Positions 9,915 through 18,527 of a stretch of 48,913 nt of DNA are shown here, one piece after another. Location of the stretch: contig JAILOI010000009.1 of the NCBI GenBank assembly GCA_024690885.1, positions 1 through 48,913 on the forward strand. The letters run 5' to 3'. How positions within the stretch are numbered: the stretch's first letter is position 1; each line of letters opens with the position of its first letter. The notes beneath the pieces were generated by a model that saw nothing but the letters and a program-made list of their open reading frames with translations, did no database searches and was not told the DNA's origin. Position numbers and translations under genes: made by a program. The stretch comes from Lachnospiraceae bacterium. GTDB taxonomy: Bacteria > Bacillota > Clostridia > Lachnospirales > Lachnospiraceae.

Positions 9915-10036
9915 GTAGAAAATATTCACAATAAAACTTTTTAATTACGGGTTAATCATGTGAGATATGCTCTTGCATATGTGTTTTTATGAATGTATAA
10001 TTATGCAATAAAAATGATTATAATATTCACGGACTA

Positions 10037-10065
10037 ATGTCAGGCAACTTGGTGTATATTATAAT
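10037..10065 (+). promoter_or_regulatory. Predicted sigma-A promoter of the argC run (ATGTCA-N17-TATAAT)
   Basis: Perfect -10 with 17-bp spacing, about 75 nt upstream of the argC start. Confidence 0.5.
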
Positions 10066-10142
10066 ATGAATGAATGCAGATTCAGAAATGCCACAATCAT
10101 GGGATTTGTGTGGCCAAGAACTGGATTGGATGGAGGATATGT

Positions 10143-11210
10143 ATGATAAAAGTAGGCATTGTAGGAGCTACCGGCTATGCAGGCGCAGAATTGGTACGGT
10201 TATTATTGGGACATAAGGAGGCCGAGATTGTTTGGTATGGTAGCAAGAGCTACGTGGATCAAAAATTTGCCGATGTTTATCGGAACTTCTTCCAATTAGT
10301 AGAAGATCCTTGTTTGGAGGATCAGTTAGAAGAGATGGCCAAGCAGGTGGATGTGATTTTTACCGCTACGCCACAGGGCTATCTGGCAAGCGTATTGACG
10401 GAGGACATCTTATCGAAGTGTAAGGTGATTGATTTATCTGCAGACTACCGCATCAAGGATGTGGCAACCTATGAGAAGTGGTACAATCTCGAACACAAAA
10501 GCCCGCAGTTTATTGAAGAAGCGGTTTATGGTTTGTGCGAAGTGAACCGGGAAGATATTAAGAAGGCCCGCCTCATTGCAAATCCGGGTTGCTTTACCAC
10601 CTGTTCCATTTTAACGGCTTATCCATTGGTGAAGGATGGCCTTATTGATCCGAATACCTTAATCATTGATGCCAAGAGTGGTACCAGTGGTGCAGGCCGT
10701 GGTGCGAAACAGCAGAACCTCTTCTGCGAAGTGAATGAAAGTATGAAGGCATATGGTGTCACCACCCATCGTCACACGCCGGAAATCGAGGAACAGCTGG
10801 GATATGCCTGCGGGAAGGAGATTCTTGTAAACTTCACTCCGCATTTGGCACCGATGAATCGCGGTATTTTGGCAACGGAGTATGCATCCCTCTGCCAGGT
10901 GACTTTGCCGGATGGTAGCGTGGGTTATCCAACGGAAGAGATGATTCGAGCTTCTTATAAGAAGTATTATGACCAGGAGTTCTTTGTGCGTGTATTGGAT
11001 GGAGATACCCCTCCGGAAACCAAGTGGGTGGAAGGAAGCAACTTCGTGGATATCAATTTCAAGGTGGATGAACGTACCCATCGCGTGGTGATGATGGGCG
11101 CACTGGACAATTTGGTGAAGGGTGCTGCCGGACAGGCATTGCAGAACATGAATCTGTTGTTTGGATTGGATGAAAAAGAGGGATTGGCCATGGCGCCGAT
11201 GTTCCCATAA
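10143..11210 (+). CDS. argC: N-acetyl-gamma-glutamyl-phosphate reductase
   Basis: MIKVGIVGATGYAGAELVRLLLGH; ANPGCFTTCSIL active-site Cys motif; start moved to ATG at 10143. Confidence 0.97.
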   Translation: MIKVGIVGATGYAGAELVRLLLGHKEAEIVWYGSKSYVDQKFADVYRNFFQLVEDPCLEDQLEEMAKQVDVIFTATPQGYLASVLTEDILSKCKVIDLSADYRIKDVATYEKWYNLEHKSPQFIEEAVYGLCEVNREDIKKARLIANPGCFTTCSILTAYPLVKDGLIDPNTLIIDAKSGTSGAGRGAKQQNLFCEVNESMKAYGVTTHRHTPEIEEQLGYACGKEILVNFTPHLAPMNRGILATEYASLCQVTLPDGSVGYPTEEMIRASYKKYYDQEFFVRVLDGDTPPETKWVEGSNFVDINFKVDERTHRVVMMGALDNLVKGAAGQALQNMNLLFGLDEKEGLAMAPMFP

Positions 11211-11224
11211 AGGAAGTAAGGACC

Positions 11225-11686
11225 ATGAATCAAGTGGAATATAGCATACGGACAATGACAATGGCAGATTACGAGGGGGTACGCAAACTCTGGATGACCA
11301 TCCATGGATTTGGTATTCGAAGCATCGATGATTCCAAGGAAGGGGTGGAACGCTTTCTTCGCCGGAATCCAACCACCAGTGTGGTGGCGGTGGTGCAGGA
11401 TGAAATCGTAGGCTCCATTTTGTGCGGCCACGATGGACGTACCGGTTGTTTCTATCATGTATGTGTACGGGAAGATTTACGGCGCAGAGGAATCGGCAAA
11501 GCCATGGCAACTGCGGCGATGCTGGCACTACAGAAGGAATCGGTCAGCAAAGTGTCCTTGTTGGCATTTAAGAGCAATGCAGTGGGAAATCAGTTCTGGC
11601 ATGAGGAAGGCTGGACCATCCGAGATGATGTGTACACCTATGATTTTCCGTTGAATGAAGAAAATATTACAAGATTTAACAGCTAG
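11225..11686 (+). CDS. GNAT family N-acetyltransferase
   Basis: HVCVREDLRRRGIGKAMATAAM acetyl-CoA-binding motif; lies between argC and argJ. Confidence 0.88.
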   Translation: MNQVEYSIRTMTMADYEGVRKLWMTIHGFGIRSIDDSKEGVERFLRRNPTTSVVAVVQDEIVGSILCGHDGRTGCFYHVCVREDLRRRGIGKAMATAAMLALQKESVSKVSLLAFKSNAVGNQFWHEEGWTIRDDVYTYDFPLNEENITRFNS

Positions 11687-11696
11687 AGGTAGAAGG

Positions 11697-12920
11697 ATGA
11701 AGATGATCACAGGCGGTGTAACCGCAGCAGAAGGATTTGCAGCAGCCAGCTGCGAAGCAAATATCAAATACAAGGGCCGGACAGATATGGCCATGGTATA
11801 CAGCAAAACACCATGTGTGTGCGCCGGAACCTTTACCACCAACGTGGTGAAGGCTGCTTGTGTGAAGTGGGATCAACAGGTGGTGGCCTCCAAGGAACCG
11901 ATGCAGGCCATCGTTATCAATTCCGGCATTGCCAATGCGGCAACCGGTGCCGAAGGCTTTGCTGCTTGTGAGGCAACTGCAAAGGCGGTGGAAAAAGCCT
12001 TAGGTGTACCGCATCAGCAGGTGGGTGTTGCGTCTACCGGTGTCATCGGCATGCAGCTTCCGGTGGAGAAGCTGGCTCATGGCGTTGCCGTTATGAGTAC
12101 CCAATTGGAGGAAAGTATCCAGGCTGGTACCGATGCATCCAAGGCAATTATGACAACGGATACGGTAAATAAGGAATTGGCAGTCACCGTGGAATTGGGT
12201 GGAAAGACAGTAACCTTAGGCGGTATGAGCAAGGGCAGTGGTATGATTCATCCCAATATGTGCACCATGCTGGCGTTCTTGACTACAGATGCAGCAATTT
12301 CCAAGGAACTTTTGCAGGAAGCAACCTCTCAGGTGGTTTCTGATACCTTCAATATGATTACGGTGGATGGAGATACCTCTACCAATGATACCTTGTTGAT
12401 TATGGCCAATGGCCTTGCCAAGAATCCGGAGATTACCGAGAAAAATGAGGACTATAACACCTTCGTGGAAGCCCTTCGATTTGTATGCGAAACCTTGGCA
12501 AAGAAGATGGCAGCCGATGGGGAAGGCGCCAGCAAGTTGTTTGAGGCCAAGGTGAAAAACGCCAAAAGCGTGGCGGATGCCAAGGTATTGGCTCGCGCCA
12601 TCGTAGGCTCTAATTTATCCAAGGCAGCCATCTTCGGATGTGATGCCAACTTCGGTCGATTCCTATGTGCCATGGGTTATTCCGGCGTCAGCTTCTGCGA
12701 GGAAGATGTGGAATTATTCTTTGAAAGCAGCGTAGGAAAACTTCAGGTGTTTGACCATGGAACACCGGTGGCGTTTGATGAGGAGATGGCACTTGCCATT
12801 ATGAAAGCAGATGCGGTTACCGTTCTTGTGGATATGCATGAAGGGGATGGAAATGCGACCGCTTGGGGCTGTGACTTAACGTACGATTATGTTAAAATAA
12901 ATGCAGATTATCGTTCATAA
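11697..12920 (+). CDS. argJ: Bifunctional glutamate N-acetyltransferase / ornithine acetyltransferase
   Basis: GGVTAAEGF start, SKGSGMIHPNMCTMLAFLTTDA cleavage-site motif; start moved to ATG at 11697 with AGAAGG SD. Confidence 0.97.
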   Translation: MKMITGGVTAAEGFAAASCEANIKYKGRTDMAMVYSKTPCVCAGTFTTNVVKAACVKWDQQVVASKEPMQAIVINSGIANAATGAEGFAACEATAKAVEKALGVPHQQVGVASTGVIGMQLPVEKLAHGVAVMSTQLEESIQAGTDASKAIMTTDTVNKELAVTVELGGKTVTLGGMSKGSGMIHPNMCTMLAFLTTDAAISKELLQEATSQVVSDTFNMITVDGDTSTNDTLLIMANGLAKNPEITEKNEDYNTFVEALRFVCETLAKKMAADGEGASKLFEAKVKNAKSVADAKVLARAIVGSNLSKAAIFGCDANFGRFLCAMGYSGVSFCEEDVELFFESSVGKLQVFDHGTPVAFDEEMALAIMKADAVTVLVDMHEGDGNATAWGCDLTYDYVKINADYRS

Positions 12921-12970
12921 CAATTGGAAGATATGGGTTTTTAAGTAGTCAGTTTTATAGGAGGGGGCTT

Positions 12971-14908
12971 ATGTTACGGGGTATAGCACAACTACTTGGT
13001 TTTCGGAAGAACTCAGCGTATGTGAATCGTTCCATTCAGGATATGAACATTCGAACATCGGTCTATATGGCAGTAATTACCATTGGATTCGAAGTGTACA
13101 TGTATTACTACATTCTGAAGAAGCGTTATTGGGAAATTGGGGTTCCTTTTGATGCATCGTTGTATTTCCAACAGACCAAAAACTATTTGATTTTATTGTT
13201 AACGGGCTTGATGCTGCTTCTGGTTGCATTGTTTTACCAGAAGAATAATCAGGCATGGCGGCGGATGGGCTATGTTGCAACCATTGCTTTTTCCGTCATC
13301 AGTTTGTATTTTGGATTTGTGGTGTCCTTTGATGATTATATGAATGGCAAGCAGATTCTGGCCTTTTTGACGATGTCCTTGTATGCGGCTTGTCTGCTCA
13401 TCTGGAGACCTTACATATCGATGATTATGTTGGCCGGTGTGTATTACTTCTTTTTCTCCACCATCAATGCGGCGGTGGAAGGTGGTATGCGAACCGGTGA
13501 CAAGGTGAATTTATTTACCTATTGGCTTGGACTTACGGTGGTGGTCATCAGTATTTATCACCAGCGCCGGGAAGTGGCAGAGAAGACGGAACATCTGGAA
13601 GCAGCAAACCGGAGACTTCAGAATATTGCAATTTATGATGAACTCACCCGTATCCACAATGCCTACTACTTCTATGAGGAAGCAGCAAAGATTTTCGCAG
13701 ATGCGGATATGGACTACCGGGATAAGCTCTATCTCTTTGTGAACCTAGAGAATTTTAAATACTACAACGACCGCTTTGGCTTTAAAGCCGGCAATGAATT
13801 TCTGGGGCGTGCGGCCCATATCATTGAGGAGGCCTTCCAAGGATCTCTGGTGGCCAGACAGTCCGACGATCACTTCTTGATTTTGACGGATGTGGTAGGT
13901 GCAGAGGAGCGCATTGAACAGATGCGCCGACAGATTGTGAATATGCAACATGAGGTACGCATCGGTGTGAAGTTTGGCATCTATTTTCCGGAAAGCAAGA
14001 CCATCGATCCTCAATATGCTGTGGACAAGGCGCGTTATGCCTGCTCTCTGACGAGGGATCGTTTTGACAAAGACTTGTGTATCTACGATGACAAGGTGGC
14101 CAATGGCTTCCGTCGTCGTCAATATATTGTAAATAACCTGCAGATGGCCATCGATGCCGGCTATATTCAACCGTTTTATCAGCCGGTGGTTTGGGCCAAG
14201 GACGGCTCCCTCTGCGGTTGTGAGGCGCTGGCACGTTGGATTGATCCAACCTATGGTTTCTTGTCTCCGGGAGATTTCATTCCGGTATTGGAAGACTATC
14301 GTGTGATTCATCAGTTGGATGCTTGCATCTTTGAGTGCGTATGCCGGGATTTGCGAAATGCAATGGATGAAGGACGGCCGGTGGTGCCGGTGTCCATCAA
14401 CTTCTCTCGTCTGGACTTTGAACTGATGGACGATGCGGTGCTTCTTCTGGAGAATCTGGTGGAGAAGTATCAAATCCCAAAGGATATGCTCCATGTGGAG
14501 ATTACGGAGAGTGCGATTTCCGATTGCCTGGATGGTATCCGCCAGGCCATGGATCGGTTGCATGACAGCGGCTATGCGTTGTGGCTGGATGATTTCGGCA
14601 GCGGTTATTCTTCCTTGAATACCCTGAAGGACTTCCAGTTCGATGTGATGAAAATTGATATGGCCTTTTTACATGGATTTGAGAACAACCCGAAGGCCAA
14701 GAGTTTGTTAAACTACGTGGTCAACCTTGCGGACAATATGGAGATGCGTTCCCTTACCGAAGGTGTGGAAACGGAGGAACAAGCAGAGTTCTTACGTGCC
14801 GCCGGTTGCGGCAGATTACAAGGCTATTTCTACGGAAAGCCTATGAGTATCTCGGAACTGCGAGATAGAATCAATGATGGAACCTATCGCGTTGCTGCGG
14901 AAATGTGA
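12971..14908 (+). CDS. Membrane protein with degenerate GGDEF domain and EAL phosphodiesterase domain
   Basis: N-terminal TM segments; GGDEF position reads RQSDDHF; EAL motifs CEALARW, INFSR, VEITES, LDDFGSGYSS, MKIDMAF, TEGVET; AGGAGGGG SD. Confidence 0.93.
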   Translation: MLRGIAQLLGFRKNSAYVNRSIQDMNIRTSVYMAVITIGFEVYMYYYILKKRYWEIGVPFDASLYFQQTKNYLILLLTGLMLLLVALFYQKNNQAWRRMGYVATIAFSVISLYFGFVVSFDDYMNGKQILAFLTMSLYAACLLIWRPYISMIMLAGVYYFFFSTINAAVEGGMRTGDKVNLFTYWLGLTVVVISIYHQRREVAEKTEHLEAANRRLQNIAIYDELTRIHNAYYFYEEAAKIFADADMDYRDKLYLFVNLENFKYYNDRFGFKAGNEFLGRAAHIIEEAFQGSLVARQSDDHFLILTDVVGAEERIEQMRRQIVNMQHEVRIGVKFGIYFPESKTIDPQYAVDKARYACSLTRDRFDKDLCIYDDKVANGFRRRQYIVNNLQMAIDAGYIQPFYQPVVWAKDGSLCGCEALARWIDPTYGFLSPGDFIPVLEDYRVIHQLDACIFECVCRDLRNAMDEGRPVVPVSINFSRLDFELMDDAVLLLENLVEKYQIPKDMLHVEITESAISDCLDGIRQAMDRLHDSGYALWLDDFGSGYSSLNTLKDFQFDVMKIDMAFLHGFENNPKAKSLLNYVVNLADNMEMRSLTEGVETEEQAEFLRAAGCGRLQGYFYGKPMSISELRDRINDGTYRVAAEM

Positions 14909-14941
14909 TGGTTTTAATAAAAGGAAAAGAAGGAAAAAAGA

Positions 14942-15847
14942 ATGGCAACAGAGTCAATTGAACAGGTAATGGCAAAAGCGGAGGTATTGATTGAGGCCCT
15001 GCCTTATATCCAGCGCTTTAACCGCAAGATTATCGTTGTAAAATACGGCGGTAGTGCAATGCTGGATGAGGATTTGAAGAAAAGTGTCATCCAGGATGTC
15101 ACCCTCTTAAAACTGGTTGGTTTCAAACCGATTATCGTCCATGGCGGCGGCAAGGAAATCTCCAAGTGGGTTGGCAAAGTCGGTATGGAAGCACAGTTTG
15201 TCAACGGATTGCGTGTGACGGATGAAGCTACCATGGAAGTGGCTGAGATGGTACTGAACAAGGTGAATAAGTCACTGGTTTCTATGGTACAGGAGTTAGG
15301 TGTTGCTTCTGTCGGTATCAGTGGCAAGGACGGTGGCCTTCTGAAGGTACGTAAGAAATACTCCGATGGCCAGGATATCGGTTTCGTCGGTGAGGTAACC
15401 GAAGTGAATCCGAAGATTCTCCATGATTTGTTGGAGCGGGATTTCTTGCCAATTGTTTGCCCAACCGGTTTGGATGACGAATTCCATACCTATAACATCA
15501 ACGCAGATGATGCGGCTTGTGCAATTGCCAAGGCGGTCGCTGCAGAGAAGTTGGCGTTCCTGACCGATATCGAAGGTGTTTTGAAGGATCCTTCCGACAA
15601 GGGAACCTTGATTTCCGAACTGACCCTCTCTGAGGCCAGATCCCTCATTGAAGAAGGCTTTATCGGTGGTGGTATGTTGCCAAAACTGAACAATTGTATT
15701 GATGCCATTGAAGAGGGCGTTTCCAGAGTTCATATTTTGGACGGACGGATTGCCCACTGCCTCTTGTTGGAAATCTTCACCAATCGCGGAATCGGTACAG
15801 CAATTTTGAAAGACGAAGATACCAAGTTCTACAAGGGGGAGGTATAA
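14942..15847 (+). CDS. argB: Acetylglutamate kinase
   Basis: [29 protein letters not shown] motifs. Confidence 0.97.
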   Translation: MATESIEQVMAKAEVLIEALPYIQRFNRKIIVVKYGGSAMLDEDLKKSVIQDVTLLKLVGFKPIIVHGGGKEISKWVGKVGMEAQFVNGLRVTDEATMEVAEMVLNKVNKSLVSMVQELGVASVGISGKDGGLLKVRKKYSDGQDIGFVGEVTEVNPKILHDLLERDFLPIVCPTGLDDEFHTYNINADDAACAIAKAVAAEKLAFLTDIEGVLKDPSDKGTLISELTLSEARSLIEEGFIGGGMLPKLNNCIDAIEEGVSRVHILDGRIAHCLLLEIFTNRGIGTAILKDEDTKFYKGEV

Positions 15848-15848
15848 G

Positions 15849-17057
15849 ATGACAAAGCAAGACTATATCAATCAGGCGGAAGAACACCTATTCCATGTGT
15901 ACAACCGGTTTCCGGTGGTGTTTGACCACGGCATGGGCACTTATCTGTATGATACAGATGGCAAGGAGTATCTGGACTTCGCATCCGGAATCGGTGTTAT
16001 GGCCTTCGGCTATGGCAACGCAGCCTATGAGCAGGCGTTAAATGCCCAGATTGCAAAGCTGTTACACACCTCCAATCTGTATTATCATCCGGCGCTGGTG
16101 GAAGCCGGCACCAAGTTGTGTCGCGTCGCTCAGATGGACAAGGCATTCTTTACCAACAGTGGTGCGGAAGCCATCGAGGGTGCCATCAAAGTTGCCAAGA
16201 AGTACGCCTTCCTTCGGGATGGATTTGCCGGACATGAAGTGATTGCCATGGAGCATTCCTTCCACGGACGTACGGTGGGTGCGTTATCTGTGACCGGAAC
16301 GGATCACTATCGGGAACCGTTCTATCCATTGATGGATGGCGTAAAGTTTGCCACCTTCAATGATTTGGACAGCGTGAAGCGTCAGGTGACCGACAAGACC
16401 TGTGCCATTATTTTAGAACCATTGCAGGGGGAGGGCGGTATCTATCCTGCCACCAATGAATTCATGGAAGGCTTACGCAGTCTCTGTGATGAGAAGGATA
16501 TCCTGTTGATTTTCGATGAGATCCAGTGTGGTATGGGACGTACCGGTGCCATGTATACCTGGCAGCACTATGGGGTACGACCGGATGTGATGACCACGGC
16601 TAAGGCTTTGGGCGGCGGCGTTCCGGTGGGCGCATTCCTTTTAACTGATCGGGTGGCGAAAGCGTCCTTGGTACCGGGGGATCACGGAACCACCTATGGT
16701 GGAAATCCGTTGGTATGTGCTGCCGTTGCCAAGTCCATTGATTTAATGGAAGAGTTGCAGTTGCCGGCACATGTAACGGAACTTACCGGTTACTTTGAAG
16801 AGAAGTTGGAACACTTTACCCAGAAGTATGACTTCGTTAAGGGGTATCGTGGTATGGGCTTTATGCAGGGCTTGTTGATAGACGAAAGCATCCCGGTGGG
16901 CTCCATCGTATCCAAGGCGTTAGAGGAAGGCTTGGTGGTACTTTCTGCCGGCGGCAATGTACTTCGTATGTTACCTCCGCTGGTGATGGAGAAGGAGGGC
17001 TTCGATGAGATGGAAGCGCGCCTTACACGGGTATTGGATGCCTTTACAACAGAATAA
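15849..17057 (+). CDS. argD: Acetylornithine aminotransferase
   Basis: Class III aminotransferase; FDEIQCGMGRTG, TTAKALGGGVPVGAF PLP-Lys motif. Confidence 0.95.
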   Translation: MTKQDYINQAEEHLFHVYNRFPVVFDHGMGTYLYDTDGKEYLDFASGIGVMAFGYGNAAYEQALNAQIAKLLHTSNLYYHPALVEAGTKLCRVAQMDKAFFTNSGAEAIEGAIKVAKKYAFLRDGFAGHEVIAMEHSFHGRTVGALSVTGTDHYREPFYPLMDGVKFATFNDLDSVKRQVTDKTCAIILEPLQGEGGIYPATNEFMEGLRSLCDEKDILLIFDEIQCGMGRTGAMYTWQHYGVRPDVMTTAKALGGGVPVGAFLLTDRVAKASLVPGDHGTTYGGNPLVCAAVAKSIDLMEELQLPAHVTELTGYFEEKLEHFTQKYDFVKGYRGMGFMQGLLIDESIPVGSIVSKALEEGLVVLSAGGNVLRMLPPLVMEKEGFDEMEARLTRVLDAFTTE

Positions 17058-17108
17058 TTCTCGGGTGCAATCAGAGGTTTCGGAGGCAAGACAAAGTGGG
17101 AAACTATC

Positions 17109-17137
17109 TTGTAATCTTTCGGAAATTTCGATACAAT
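17109..17137 (+). promoter_or_regulatory. Predicted sigma-A promoter (TTGTAA-N17-TACAAT) upstream of comEA
   Basis: -35 at 17109-17114 and -10 at 17132-17137. Confidence 0.6.
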
Positions 17138-17155
17138 AGAGCCGAGGTAGTCAGG

Positions 17156-17189
17156 ACTCCTTTCAAACCTTTTGGAAGGAGTGCTTTTT
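17156..17189 (+). terminator. 12-bp hairpin plus T5 tract containing the comEA Shine-Dalgarno and abutting its start codon
   Basis: ACTCCTTTCAAA-CCT-TTTGGAAGGAGT then GCTTTTT directly before ATG at 17190. Confidence 0.7.
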
Positions 17190-17795
17190 ATGAAAAAAAG
17201 AATACAAAAATCCCTGATTTTTATGGCAATATCCCTGTTTGGATGGAGTGTATCCGCTTGCGGGAATGCCTCCTATTTTGAATCCACCAACCGGTTGGAG
17301 GAGGCGTCTGTGGAGGAAGCTTCGACGGAAGAAGCAAGTGCTTCGGAAGCGGATAACCGAAACACCCAAACGGATGAAATCGTTGTCCAGGTGGCGGGTG
17401 CAGTGGCATCTCCCGGGGTCTTTCACTTGGCACAGGATGCGCGGGTTTACGAGGCGATTGATTGTGCAGGTGGCGTTACCGAGGATGCATACATGGTGGA
17501 ATTAAACCAGGCAGCCAAGGTGGAAGACGGACAGATGATTTACATCTACACGTCGAAGGAACACGAACAGATGGCAGCAGAAGTGGCCGAGGAAGCGGAT
17601 TCCAGAGTGGACTTAAACACTGCGGATGCTGCGACGCTGACCACACTGCCGGGTATCGGAGAAGCCAAGGCAAATCAGATTATTGCTTACCGGGAAGAAC
17701 ACGGAAGATTTGAAAGCCCGGAGGATATTATGAATATCCAAGGCATCAAAGAAGGTGTATATAACCAGATCAAGGATTTGGTAGTAACCAGATAA
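17190..17795 (+). CDS. comEA: ComEA-like helix-hairpin-helix DNA-binding protein with SLBB domain, predicted lipoprotein
   Basis: Lipobox VSAC; VQVAGAVASPGVFHL SLBB; VDLNTADAATLTTLPGIGEAKANQIIAYREEHG HhH. Confidence 0.85.
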   Translation: MKKRIQKSLIFMAISLFGWSVSACGNASYFESTNRLEEASVEEASTEEASASEADNRNTQTDEIVVQVAGAVASPGVFHLAQDARVYEAIDCAGGVTEDAYMVELNQAAKVEDGQMIYIYTSKEHEQMAAEVAEEADSRVDLNTADAATLTTLPGIGEAKANQIIAYREEHGRFESPEDIMNIQGIKEGVYNQIKDLVVTR

Positions 17796-17826
17796 CATAT
17801 AGAATTGTTGTGGGATAAGGATAATT

Positions 17827-18516
17827 ATGGCTAAGAGAGTATTGGTTGTAGACGATGAAAAACTGATTGTGAAGGGCATTCGCTTTAGCTTAGAGCAGGA
17901 CGGCATGGAAGTGGATTGTGCTTACGACGGGGAAGAGGCACTGGATAAGGCCTTGAATGGCTCTTTTGACATGATTCTGTTGGATGTTATGCTTCCGAAG
18001 ATGGATGGGTTTGAAGTTTGTCAGCGCATCCGTGATGTATCCAATGTCCCAATCGTAATGTTGACCGCCAAGGGCGAGGATATGGACAAGATTTTAGGCT
18101 TAGAGTATGGTGCGGATGACTACATCACCAAGCCCTTTAATATTTTGGAGGTGAAGGCTCGTATCAAAGCCATCATGCGTCGTAGCGCACCACAGGTAAA
18201 TCCGGAAACACGCTCCAGTGAAGTATTAAGCGGAGATGTGTACTTGGATACGGAGAGCCGTCGGGTACGCATCAAGGACGTGGAGATGAACTTAACCTCC
18301 AAGGAATTTGATTTGTTGTTGCATTTTGTCAGCAACCCGGGAAAGGTGTACAGCCGTGAACAGTTGTTGGAAACCATCTGGGGTGCAGATTATCCGGGGG
18401 ATGCCAGAACCGTGGATGTTCACGTACGTCGCTTACGTGAGAAGATTGAACCAAACCCGAGTGAACCCCGTTACGTTCATACCAAGTGGGGTATGGGATA
18501 TTACTACCAAAAATAG
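17827..18516 (+). CDS. OmpR/PhoB family response regulator
   Basis: Receiver domain (VLVVDDEKLI…MILLDVMLPKMDGFEVC) plus winged-helix C-terminus. Confidence 0.95.
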   Translation: MAKRVLVVDDEKLIVKGIRFSLEQDGMEVDCAYDGEEALDKALNGSFDMILLDVMLPKMDGFEVCQRIRDVSNVPIVMLTAKGEDMDKILGLEYGADDYITKPFNILEVKARIKAIMRRSAPQVNPETRSSEVLSGDVYLDTESRRVRIKDVEMNLTSKEFDLLLHFVSNPGKVYSREQLLETIWGADYPGDARTVDVHVRRLREKIEPNPSEPRYVHTKWGMGYYYQK

Positions 18517-18527
18517 GTGTATATCAG

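Noticed and set aside
9961-10030. ArgR/ARG box in the argG-argC intergenic region
   Set aside because: AT-rich imperfect palindromes exist (for example ATGAATGTATAATTATGCAA) but the match to the consensus is too weak without a matrix scan
10659-11528. 289-aa minus-strand ORF antisense to argC and the GNAT gene
   Set aside because: Antisense shadow ORF; Cys/His/Pro-rich translation with no family pattern
13745-14563. 272-aa minus-strand ORF inside the GGDEF/EAL gene
   Set aside because: Shadow ORF opposite conserved EAL motifs
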